DNA from: Neodontobutis hainanensis
Lineage: Eukaryota > Chordata > Actinopteri > Gobiiformes > Odontobutidae
Direction of reading: 5' to 3'
Assembly: GCA_024349245.1 (NCBI GenBank)
Contig: JALDNG010000081.1
Span: 1,328,501 to 1,392,500, forward strand
DNA: 64,000 nucleotides
Shown: piece by piece, positions 24,991-36,871 of the stretch
Position numbering within the stretch: the stretch's first letter is position 1
How the letters are laid out: each line of letters opens with the position of its first letter
Notes under the pieces: model-generated
What the model saw: the letters and a program-made list of their open reading frames with translations, nothing else
The model's database searches: none
Told to the model about the DNA's origin: nothing
Translations under genes and position numbers: made by a program

Positions 24991-27900
24991 GCCTCACAAA
25001 TACACTAATCCACTTTCACATTAGTTTACACCAATTTAGATTCTGGCTTTTTATCTGATTTCATTTAATGCATATTTCGAGGAGGACAGCAGCAGGATGT
25101 GTTCATCTGTCGGTGTCTTTGGGCGGACATTTTAAACACAGCTGAACACTGAGTGAATACCTCCTTGGGGCAGGCTGGTTCACCACAAACACATGTCCTG
25201 TTGTAGTTTCGACTAGAGAGCTAAACCTGCTGAGTGCAGTGTCATTTTTTTGTGGTGAGGTTTGCTGTTCTGTTGCCCGCTTCTGTTGCATTTTCTCCCA
25301 CTGGTTTGACATTCAAGATCGCTCAATTATGTATGAACGGCAAGCAATATCCTTTACCATCAGGCCCCGATGTAACATATTTCATTTTCAAGGGCTGCAG
25401 AGCACAATCAGACCCTTGGTGTAATTACGACTTATTAAAAATGATTCCAAATTATCAGTGGATCTGTGGGCTGCCTCCGTCATGGGTCCACACTGAATTA
25501 CTCGCACAACAACTTCCCGTGTGGACGGTCTGTCAACAAAGATCCCTGTCCTTAGATCACTGCACTCGACAAATTAATTAAAGCAAAATTACTGTTATCA
25601 TTGGATTTGTATGACACCGAGTGAAGCTGGGCCCGTTTTATTCCTGAAGTGGGCTGCTTTTGGGAAAATGCTTTATTGGAAAAGGTGCCCTTGCTGACAT
25701 GTTGCAATGAGCACTTTTCATGACTAGTTTTGCCTCCCTATACGGCGTCTCATAATGAGAAAACACAGCTGAGCAGAGAAAAGACATCTCAAACAGCATG
25801 TTTACCCTTCACACAACATGCAGGGATTAAAAATACATGAGCGCACCATCCATTATTTCAGCCTCCAAATGGCAAAATCTGTATAAAGCTCAGAGTATCC
25901 GTCTGGCTGAAAATAAATAAATCAAATATGCACTTGAGTGTTTCCTGCACTTTTTCAGCCGAGGAATATTGTGTCGTGTTGGCGGAGGGCACATCCTGCT
26001 CTGGAAAACATGATGAGCTTTCCAACCGTGTATAAATAAACTACGACTTTTCAATTAGTGCTGGCGTCTCTTTTTTTGTTAATTCAAATGATTTTGTCAC
26101 ATTTCCGGGACAGTGCATCTAATATTTAGTCGACTTCTGCTTTTCTCTCTTTCCCTGATGAATTTCTCTCTCTCGATCTGAAGTATCCTAATTTTCCAAC
26201 GCAGCGCTGTCAGAAGAGATGTTGCTGTAAAGTCACTAATGATATGTAACATCAACGCAATGTGCAGAAAACGTTAAAAATTTAGCATCACGAGACAAAT
26301 GGAAAAAAAATGCATGCTGAAACAAGAAAAAGATGCACTAACAGTCACTGTTTTGGGATGAATAATGCATGCTTTTTCCTGCTTCACAAGCACTCGCCCA
26401 GACACTGGCTCCAGTGTCTCTCAGCCTCAAAAGTATGTGTGTGACTTTTCACATGCTCAGGCTTTTTATAGATGTTTACAGCCACTAATTACAAATGGTT
26501 GAAGTATTGTATGTATTGTTCTACGGATGATTACATTAGCAGCCTACACAAGTGCGAGCTTTACGGAACAACTGAAATGAACCGGAAACACTGTCAACAA
26601 TCGAAACTGCAGATACATCATAAAGGCTACAGACAAAAGACTCATATCACTTAATTACCTACAGTTTTGGACAACAGGCCTGTCCTGAAAACGGGTTGCT
26701 AAAAAAAACCCAAAAAAACAGCTGTTAAACCTCACAGTTTAAATGTATAACACATAGTTTTCTGACAATGAAAAATCAATGCAAATGAATACAATCGCTT
26801 ACAATGCTTTATTTTCTGTTTGGCCTTAGCTTCTACAGTATTTGATAATTAAAGTAACCAGGAGACAAAGAGAGGACTGAATAATATAAAATGTAACTCT
26901 GATGTCGTCATGTGAGCGCCAAGTCTCCAGTGGCCTAGGTTTTTCCATCCCATCCACTGCCCCAACCTGATAATATATATCAGCAGCAGCAGGTAGGATA
27001 GAAATGAGTCTAGAAATGATAAAAGGTTGTGTAGAGATTCTTTATTGTTTCGTGTTTGTAAATACAGTTTATAACATATACACAACTGAAAAAGAGGTAG
27101 TTTATAATTTACCTTTAAATTTATGACTTTGCGATTTGAAATTTGGGCCCCTACACAAGAAATAAGAAAACACTGTCTTAGACCATAAACTTTCCCATCT
27201 TTGAACATTCGTTAAACATCTACTGCAGACTATAGAAAGCATTTGGTTTCTCATTGGTACTTCCTCATTACTCGTCCAATCAGGAGCCGCGTGTCTAAAG
27301 CTCGACAAAGTGCTGCTAAACTGTTGGCTTGTTACAAACACGACCTGTCCTCTCTGAACTCCACAAACCCACACAGACGCAGCGTCTCGCCGTCTCTGAC
27401 ACCAACAAACAACTTTATTTTGAAGGTATTTCCATGACTCCCTTCACACAGTAATTATATTCTAAATCATTATGTGTTGTAAAGTCTATTGACCCCTAGT
27501 ACACTTATATTTACCAAGCTGGAACAGTTAATGAAACAGTCTTTTAATTAGCACTCCTCTTAAGGGCGGTACATCTGAGCGGGTCCGTGTTTTGTTTTGG
27601 CTTTGTGGTTGACTGAAGGGTGCAGATCCACTGTTCGCAGATAAAACACCAATATCTTAATTAAGACATGCCTTTCAGTGTTTACAGTCCGAGTCGGCTC
27701 CACTGCTTGTCCCTCAGCGACAGGGCACCACCTGTACCGTATACAGGAATATTCACCACGCTATGAATCAATAAAACAATATCATAATTTCTTCTTTTGT
27801 TGTTCTGGTGGGTTTTTTTTAACGTCCCGGGTCGTTTTTCAAGCTTGACTGATTGAAAGTGCTCTGCCTACTCAAGGTAACAACTGGAGAAGGCTTCTTT

Positions 27901-28808
27901 GCTGCTTGTATAATGCAGTCTTTGGCAAGCTCTCTCTTTGTGCCAGATACATTAGACAGAAATGCGCACTAACTTAAAAATGCTCATGTGAAAAAACATG
28001 GAATGTATTAAATTAATGGCCTCTTTTGCCTCGGGGCAGTAATGAAAGGGGACCCCCAATGAGTTCATTTTTCACGGCTTTGGTTATGCATTCAACACTC
28101 TAATTGAATTTCTGTGTAAGTTTTACAAAGTCTTTATTACAGCGGCTCTTGATGTAAATTACATGTGATCCATCGCGGGACTCTCGCCCATTAAGTCATT
28201 TTAATTGTGACGTGCACTTTCAACGCACCTCGTGCATTTATGTCTACTCCACCTCGTCGAAATTGTCACTTTCTTCTCTTATCGGCGCTGTTTATGTGGA
28301 TTGTGTTTGGGGAAAGTGTGTGCACATACTGGGGGCAACTTCCATGAGAACTGTTACTTAAATGGCGTAATCGCTGGTTGAAAAGGGACAGCAGCCGACA
28401 GCTAAAGTAGACCGCTCCTCGCACGAGTCACACAGATTTGAGAGATGCACAGTGACAATTGCACACGGCACATTTTGACTGGAAAAATGGGCTTTATTAC
28501 ATTTAGCCTGAAGAGCTGAGAAGCCTGAAGAATTCATTAGCTTGTTCTAATTTTTGCACAAGAAATTATGTTTTTGGCATCAAAGTGCGGACTTGACTTA
28601 GACATAAATGTGTTAAGTGCGTCTTAGCCTTGTGCTTGTAATGTACAAACTGCAGTGAAGTTAAATTAATGAGTGCAGTCTTGCAACATTATATTATTAT
28701 TTTGACTTTACTATTCTCATATTCAACCATTTCCAACACAAAAAGTATTCTCATAAAGCAAACTTTTCCAAATAAATGCTGAACGTACTGAGTCATCCAG
28801 GTCATCTT
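24991..28808. other. Noncoding DNA rich in candidate conserved elements
   Basis: No exon is supported. Open frames at 25,234-25,581 overlap in several registers and match no family I know. The blocks at about 25,300-25,740 and 28,000-28,320 are non-repetitive and carry clusters of TAATTA, AATTAATTAAAG and CCATTAAGTCATTTTAATTG. These resemble developmental enhancers. Confidence 0.4.
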
Positions 28809-28869
28809 GAAGAAAAGGTTGAAGCAAAGGCATCTGGACTTTAGATGCTTTTGCTTCAACCTTTTCTTC
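28809..28869. repeat. 27-bp inverted repeat (hairpin, 7-nt loop)
   Basis: The arm at 28,809-28,835 and its reverse complement at 28,843-28,869 pair over 27 bp with one mismatch, around the loop GGACTTT. The flank reads GAGTCATCCAGGTCATC, a phrase I associate with dispersed fish repeats. The hairpin is therefore more likely a fragment of a mobile element than a microRNA gene. Confidence 0.85.
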
Positions 28870-31800
28870 TATACAACGCTTCTATTAATACAATTCAAAC
28901 ATAACATTACGACCACCCATAAGTGTCTTACCATCAATTGTCCCGAGCCCGTCTTGCAGCGAAAAGCCATGATCTCCACTATATCAGCGTTTCCCAACAG
29001 TAGGCTGAAACCCCCAATACTTTAATAAACCAAACGTCTTTAATAACAGACTGCAATTAACATAAATATTTGCTAAAGTTTAGAGTTATAAAGTATATGA
29101 TGTAAAATGGCAAAAGGAGGTAATAGATTTGTAAATATAAGCAAAAATAAGGGTTTGCTGGGTTTGCTTGGGTCATGCTTCTGGTCATGATTGCTATAAA
29201 ATTGCAAATGGAAGTTGTGAAGTTGTGCTGTACAGTATCTGAGACAGAAAGTTGCAGCAAATCTGTGAGTCAAGAGAGTTGGGCAGCCATAGACAGGACT
29301 TCTTTAAGTAAGTACTGACCAGTGCAAACCATGAACCAGCCACAAAAGGCCCTCTTCTGGAAATGCTTCAACCCTGCATTTCTCCGTAATGTGGCTCTTG
29401 TTAAAGACCAACAAATGTTAAAGTGATATTCTGAGAAGCAGGGTTGTATGTGGTACTTATTAAGCTTGAGTGCTTGTACACATATTTACATTGTTTTTCT
29501 GTGTATTCGTTTTCTACATGTGCTTAAACAAAATCTACTGCAGTTTTCACTCTGCACCAAATACAAAAATATAGCCCGAACCCTTTAAAACCCTTTTCTT
29601 AGATCTTTTTTAAATAGGTCCCAAAACCACAACAATAGTCTGCCAACCCGAACAAAAGACAGCCGTTTTGATCCACTCGTTTCTTCGAATTGTTCCTTTG
29701 AAGCTGAGAGTGTGAGTTAGCTTCCTCTGTCTCCATCTAGTGCTTCAGCCTGCAGCCAGTCCCCTCGAATGTGAGCACACTCCTTTCCTTTACCTGACAC
29801 TATATAAAGAACCAAACGCCTTAAAGAAATGCTCCCACAGAGAGATGAAGGAAGTGTTAATTACAGTGTACATTTGTCATGGATGGGAGCACTGTGTTTG
29901 GTGCACGTGTGAACGAACAGCAGGCCTGATTGAGCCGATCATTACTGAAAAGGGAAGAGGCTTGACCTGATATTTCCTCTGTTGTTTTGTCAGGAAAGGG
30001 ACGTTATTGTAAAAAGGGCCCTAAAGATAAATAACCTCACCGTTTCCATGGCAAACCAGCAAACACTGGCCTCCGAAGACAAAAGAGCACACAACAATAA
30101 ATCCCACTCCGTCAAATTTGTTTAGTTTAGTCTGAGTGTTTTTGAGGGAAATATGGTTTCAAAACAAGAGGCCACATTTATTTTTCCAGCGAGAAAGGGA
30201 AATCAGATCTTTCTGCTGCACAGGCCTCAGTTTCATAGTTTATTTTCCAGGCGACAGCATCCTGATTGGTAATAGGAATATCTGACACCATATTTTGCTT
30301 TTAGGTCAGGAAACTCCTTGTACAGCTGTTTTTATAGCCTCCCAAAGAAAGGGTATTGTCTTTAAATTCCTAAGAAGGCTTTGTCCGGCGCTCAAAATTT
30401 AAGTGGAAAACCATCCGAGCCGAGGGTAAAACAATCATGTGAAGTGCACCTTTGGCTGAGCCTGGAGGTCGAGCAGAGTTCATGGGATCAGAACCAAACC
30501 AATCTCATTTTTTAAAATTCTAACTTTTTGTCATGCAATGCCTTCACACAGCCCCCAGTTTGGAGAAGCAGATGAGAGCAAAACCACGAGTGCTAAGCTG
30601 TGTAAATGCAGTAAATGGAGCCAGTGAAAACTCATTTGAAGGCTGTATGTGTACACTGCAAATCCACCACTTATAATAGGAGTTCTGTCCCACAATATGA
30701 AAACAAAAATACCATGTGCTCGCCAAAATGAGTAACTTCAGATTCAGATGTGCATGTTTCCTCTTGAGCGGTGGAGCTAAACACAGCAGTCTGACCATCA
30801 AGAATACTCAATCAGATGAAAATGAGTGTCAAAAGGACAAACCGAAAGTCTTCTCTAATGTAACTTCCAAGAAAAAAATTATGCTAAATGCTTTTTTCCC
30901 CCCTGTTTGGTTGGGTATAAACCAGAATCAATGTTTTTTCTTTTGTTGCTCATTGCAGCAGTGTACACCTTTACCTCTGTTGTCATTTATATCTTAAAAT
31001 ACTTTGAAATTATGTCACTGTTTACTGTAGACACTGCTGTGGAAATTCAAGACTCAACCAAACTGACGTTACCTCGACCAAAACTGTGCCATACCAATGT
31101 CTATGATCACAACTTTTACTGTAAGAAGGGATATTTGAATTGTTTTTTATGTTGTAAATACACTTTGTCATTTTAAAGGAACAACTCCACATCCTTACTC
31201 TTCATTCAAACCCACACAATAAGTTCTCATTAAAATTACAGACAGCTCTTTTTTGTGCCATAACCTGGTCTAAACCCTTCACGGCTGCCCTTTCAGCTAA
31301 AACACTGCCTCTCTCCCGGTCGTCTGGGGAGGCCTGATGAGCAGCGGCCTTATCACTTCAATACAAGAGCAAACACCACGAGTCTTTACGGCACGGCGAG
31401 ATTACTGCCCTTTAAGACACGGCCAATTCTGAGTGGTGTTTTATCTTGACAGTTCGCAGCTCTTTGTTTGCCTTTTCTGTGAAGCCTGAGGATAAAAAGA
31501 GCAGCCTCGGTGAGTTGTGCATGATTAGGATCTAATTGTTAACATTGGCTGTGTCTTTTTTTTTTTGTTTTTTTTATGATCCGCCACACACTGCTGGTAC
31601 AGGGCTCCTCTCAGTTACTCAAGTACTAGTTAGCAGCGAGGTGGCAGGAGAAGGGCCCCCAGCTCGTCGACATCTACAACAACAACAACATCAACAAACA
31701 GGAATTGATGGCGAGTGTTTATTATCTGCTTTAATTGCTCCTCATCTGGAGGATCTGACAGTTGCGGTTAATGAGAGAGGGAGAGAGGCACGCGCTGCTG

Positions 31801-34800
31801 GCACTGGGCTTCGTAAAACAACGTGTGCAACATGTGCAGTGGAAGAGCAGAGGCATGTGGTGGAAGAGAGCGCGGAGACAGCAGTACAACTTAAACCGGG
31901 GCTGGTCGAACTTTTAAGGACAAACTGGATGTGATCATGTTAAAAAGTTTAGGGCCAATGGTCTCCGAGTGTGTCAAATGCATTGTTCTGAAAAAAGAAG
32001 GAAGCAAAGGAGTGTTTGGATTTTATAGTGAACTTCTGTTTTTGGTTGATATTTGTTCTTAAACAGTGTCTTAAAGTATTATGTCTTTGTTTGTTTATTG
32101 ATGCCACTACATCAGGTTCAAATAAAATCAACTGAACTAAACTCAAGCAAAAATGTAAGTGTAAGGAAAAATAAAGAAGATTAAACTTTTTTATTTTTTG
32201 ACAAAAAAGTTCCAAATGACCATGTGACTCAACCTAGTGTAGTTTATATGATGTCAATATGTCAAGTATGAATATTTTAAACCGAAGCAGTGCCAGTCTT
32301 TATCAAATCTTGGGTTGCAATTGGAACATACGCAACATTGTGGATTTAATGTTACACTGAGATTTTTATAATTCTGCACATTTGAGTTAAAATGTCCCCC
32401 ATTTTGATTCAAATATGCTTTGTCAGTGAAATATTTCTATGTAAATGTTCTTCACATGCTGCACAAAAAACACAATATCAGTGTATTTTATACTAGAATA
32501 GAAAGCATATTGTATTCCATCATTGTTTTGTGCTCATATACATATATAACAAAATAAATTGAATTTGAAATTGAATAAATGAATTTAATAGATGCATTCA
32601 CAGGTTAATATGTCTTAATATAGACATATGTCTTAATATAGATATGGTTTCGATGTTTGTTTGTTTTTTTTCTGAATGTATGCAAGTATTTCTGCATACA
32701 TATTTCTGCATATTTCTGCTTCTCTGTATTAGTCCCCCACAGAGTCCCATTTAAATAAAAACTACATCAGTCCTGAATCTTCCACACATGGTCCATAAAT
32801 CATTACCTCATGCCTTGTTTCAGTGCAACCTGTGCTCACATGACATCAGCTCATGTGCAGGCCGTGTTCGATAATAAGATGCAAACCAAAGACAGGATGT
32901 AGCCCAAACACAGCCTCTTCCTCGCTGCTTCATCTGGGTCGTAGCAGGTCTGGCTCTGCTCCAACCAGGACCTCCCTGACATTGTGCAGTGTCACGCACA
33001 GAGCACACAGCACAGAGCACACAGCGCCAGGCCCGGCTGTGACTGTGACAGAGGGGGCATCGGGGGCAGTGCTCAGCCTCAAACAGAGAAGCGATGCTCC
33101 CCTTTTGGCAGAAAGAGCACATAATGAGAAGATGAAGGAAGCAGCGGGCCACATCCTCTAATGATATTTGCCACTCTGTTTAACGCCAGCGATGCCAGAT
33201 ACACACATAAACACACGTATAAACACGCCAAACCACAGCCACCATCTCAGGCTGGTGTCCCCATTCATAAATCTGCCCCGTTGAGAAACACAGGCCTTTC
33301 TCAAACAGGGAACACACCCGCCCCTTCACTACAGCAGCTCAGCGGGGCCCACATGGGAACAATTAGGGCTCTGCGAGTTTGGCGAAGGTCCGTAGCAACC
33401 AGCTGCATCTGTTTTTATTTACCTTTCGCTCTGACGCTGGATAATGTCAGGAGCACATCTGCTACTGTGCAACGTAGCCGTGGTTACATGCGTGGTTGAC
33501 CCATGATTCTGTAATTACCCGCCAAGCAAGATGAAGAGGCCCAGCAAACCACTCAAAGCCACACATCGCCTTCCTCCTCCTCCTCCTCCTCAGTGCCCCC
33601 TGTGGCATCAACACCAACACGCCCAGCCCAGGACACTGAAAGGGAGTTTAAACGTCAAAAACTTGTCACTCTGACTTCAATGAGTTGTCAATTTTAAAGA
33701 AGTGCTGCCATTTTGGCAATAATGGAATGCAGAAACCTAACAAAATAAATACAGCTCACCTGATGCTATTTTTACTTAATACTTTCTTCATAACCTTTTC
33801 AATGCAGGTCCAGCATGATAACTAAGTTCAGATTGGATAAAAGGATACACGATACACAAAAATGTGTTCTTGGTTGCAATACAGAGAAACTGGGATGGCA
33901 ATGTTACAAACTTAGTAAAAAAATAGGTTTGAACACAGGACTATTTAACCAACCTCTTTAATGAAACTCTTTTTAGTCATGTACAATCAGCCTCAGACAA
34001 AATACTGTTATTTTTTATTGTTTCAAGTAGAAGCACGGCTGAAAACTGAACTGTGGCTTTTCAAGTGCTTCACTAAGCCCACAATTCAACCTGTGAAAGC
34101 TGCTTTACCGTAAATCTGTCAAAAAGAATGCATCTCACTTTGAGAAATTATGAAATTCTTGTCCAATAGTTGTGCAAATGTAAGACAGTTATAGTTGAGT
34201 CACGCAACAGATAAAGAAACTATTTGACTGTCCCTGCTCTGTCCCACCTCTGTTACCTCAGCTAAGGATCATTACAAATTTACAACAATTTTATTTTTGG
34301 CTTTTTTTGCCTTTGCCTTTATTTGATTAGTAAACAGACAGGGAGGAGAGGGGAATAACACTGGGCAAAAAAACAGAGGTGGAATCAAACCCAGGTTTCT
34401 GATGCCACTGAGAATCTATATTTTGTGACTTCATTTCTGAACTCTTTAACTTTTGGAGGAAAACTTAGGAAAAAGTAATATTTATAATTAACAAAATGTG
34501 TAATTGAGTAATAATTACTTTTAGATATCCATGTAAAGCTTGTCCTCACAACAAGAAGTGTCCTGAGTTTGATTCCTATAGACTGTGTACATTTACAATT
34601 TTTCTTGACTACTTTTATTTTCAGTAATACACTAATATTATTCCAAAACAATGTTAATTCTACTTGAGTACAGATTTTGATGACTCCACGTCTGCCATTG
34701 TTTTAGAGTTTTTTTATAATTATTCACTTTCACCAAAGCTCTTGTGTTTGTTTGAAATCCTCAGAGCAGCCCATCGAGGCCCTGTTGTTCATAATAATGA

Positions 34801-34855
34801 GTAATTATGAGCAATAACAATGAATGAAGACCATATATGGATCACTTCACAGAAG

Positions 34856-34856
<1 letters not shown>
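28870..34856. other. Noncoding DNA
   Basis: No gene was recognised. The longest open frame (31,536-31,934) contains a CAA-type run and no domain. A TCC-repeat run lies at about 33,572-33,590. Two near-identical copies of GCACAGAGCACACA lie near 33,000. The non-repetitive stretches at 30,060-30,400 and 31,280-31,500 may be regulatory. Confidence 0.4.

Positions 34857-34907
<51 letters not shown>
34857..34907 (+). repeat. (TG)n microsatellite
   Basis: An uninterrupted TG dinucleotide run of 51 bp is followed by TACAGGGGGG. Open frames of alternating Cys-Val on one strand and His-Thr on the other come from this tract and are not genes. Confidence 0.98.
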
Positions 34908-34909
<2 letters not shown>

Positions 34910-36837
34910 AGGGGGGCTGGGTGCCACCACGCTTAGCATCTCCCAGATGTGCAAACCATATGCTCTGAGTGAAAATTCAAACGAAAAAGCAACACTGGGA
35001 CATGAAAGACTGCAGTGTAACTTGTGAAGACAGTTAACAGTCGGTACAGAGATAGGGTAATGGCCGAGAGAGCCCACATGAAAGCGGCCGGGGAAGCTGG
35101 CGTGCCTTTTTGCACCACTTATTCCATTTCCTGCTCATGAGTTCACTGAGCAGATGGGGAACAACGACACAAGGAAGTTTAGATTTTCTGCCCCGCAGCC
35201 CATTGTATATGATGCATGTAACTGCGTAACACAGCGCTGGTGTCATTTACAGAGGCTTTGGTGCATACCGGGAGGTCACAATAACACCGGTGATAAAAGG
35301 GGGGGAAGACAATGATACTGCTTTCAATTATAAACAGAAATATGGATTATACATTTTCAGGGGCGTAAAAGTAAGGGCAACACGACCTTTCCTCTAAATA
35401 TTCTACAAATACACAATATACTTTTGTTCCTTTTTAGTTGAGGCCAAAACAGAAAAAAACGATTAATTTATGAAATGTAGAGAGTTGCATTTTAACCCCA
35501 GTCTGGAGACACATGCAGGAGATGGTTTATAGTGCTGCTCAATCTTTTTTGTTTATAGCACCACTTCACAGCAAGGGCTGTCATCACAGAGAGGGGTGTT
35601 GGTTTTGTTCCTTTTTCTTTTAAATCTTTGTTCAACTTTAGCCTTGGTTTGTGTAGTTTGGGTTGTTGTTTTGTTACTTTGCAATGTGATTTTTAACCTT
35701 TTTTGTTCAATTTTGCTCATTTTAGTATCTAGTATTTAGTAATAGCATGTTAAATATTGTGAGCTATGATTTATTTATGAGGTATCACAATAAAGTTTGT
35801 TACCTTTGTACACACAGAATTTTGTTGAATCTAATTTTGTAATGAGCCAAATAACAACTGACCTATACATTAAGGTCTTTGTTCAACTGCTTTACACACA
35901 TAGTTCTTGCCAATCTCAATAAAAAGGCTGTTGATTGATCTAAGTTGACCATTAAAAACTGTACTTTTACTAGATATCTCTTTTGTACCAAATTTAGGGC
36001 TATAGAGTGTTAATAAAAGATCTTGAAAAGTGAAGAGTAACAAAATCCCTGTCACTGCAAGGTAACTTTAAACCCGTAAATTCAACACAAACTTATGTAA
36101 AGCAATTAATTTTTCTTATGGCGCATGTATTTGCTGAGTTGGTGCCCTCAAGGCTCTGAAAACGTATGCAACACTGCCCTCTGCTGTTAACAAGGCAAAA
36201 CACTTAGTTCCATATTTACTGTGCTAAAAATCCTTTCTAGTTTGTAACAGAAATTACAATGTATTTAAAGACTCAACCTTTCAAAGCCCTTTTTCTCAAA
36301 GAATACTTTGTCTGTGAAAAGCCTTCCTTTAATAGTCTTCTCGGTAACAAAAGGTTTGGCATCAGTCCTCCCTCCATCAGGCTGTTGTGCCGAGCGGGTA
36401 CAGACATGTTTATTCAACGCCTGCCTCATCTGCGCCTGGATAATGTCTGCCCCGAGGCACCGGCTGCCACAGGTCCAGCCCTATTTGTGCTTCAACAATC
36501 AACCACGAACTGACTGACCACAGTGTTCACTTCTCAGGACCACAAACAGACGTGCAGCATGTGGCAAAATGAAACAACAAATTAACTGTTTATAGAAAGA
36601 TAGTGTAGTAGATGGCGCTCAAACTTGTGTTAAATTCTTTCGTTAGGCTTTTTAGGGCGTCACAATATATTGCAAACTTTTTTTATCACAGTTACAAATG
36701 CAAATGGTGACGGTCTGCTTCACAGTAATGTTATAGTATTGTTCTGTTTGGCCAATCAGGAGCCTCAGATGATATTGTGGTGCAGAAGTAACAGTTAGTG
36801 TAAGTAATAAAATCACAAATATATCAAATATTGTATA
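34908..36837. other. Noncoding DNA downstream of ciroz
   Basis: No exon was recognised. On the plus strand CAATAAAG occurs at about 35,788 after a T-rich stretch, which could be a chance poly(A)-like signal. The ciroz transcript approaches from the right on the minus strand. Confidence 0.4.
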
Positions 36838-36843
36838 TTTATT
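36838..36843 (-). terminator. Candidate poly(A) signal of ciroz
   Basis: AATAAA on the minus strand lies 28 nt past the predicted ciroz stop codon. It would give an unusually short 3' UTR. Other AT-rich hexamers follow, so the true cleavage site is uncertain. Confidence 0.35.
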
Positions 36844-36871
36844 ACAATATGTTACCAAGAGGTTATATGTT

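Noticed and set aside
25234..25581. 115-codon open frame
   Set aside because: It overlaps another open register and matches no family; the DNA reads more like a conserved noncoding block.
28809..28869. MicroRNA precursor
   Set aside because: The stem is too perfect and the loop too short, and the flank looks like a dispersed repeat, so a mobile-element origin is more likely.
31536..31934. 132-codon open frame with a Gln-rich run
   Set aside because: The Gln run comes from a CAA repeat, the start is a T-rich low-complexity stretch, and no domain is recognisable.
34824..35077. Cys-Val and His-Thr repeat proteins
   Set aside because: They are translations of the (TG)n microsatellite on the two strands.
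1..36800. Coding exons of casz1
   Set aside because: Expected from mammalian gene order, but no zinc-finger or N-terminal segment of that protein appears in any frame.
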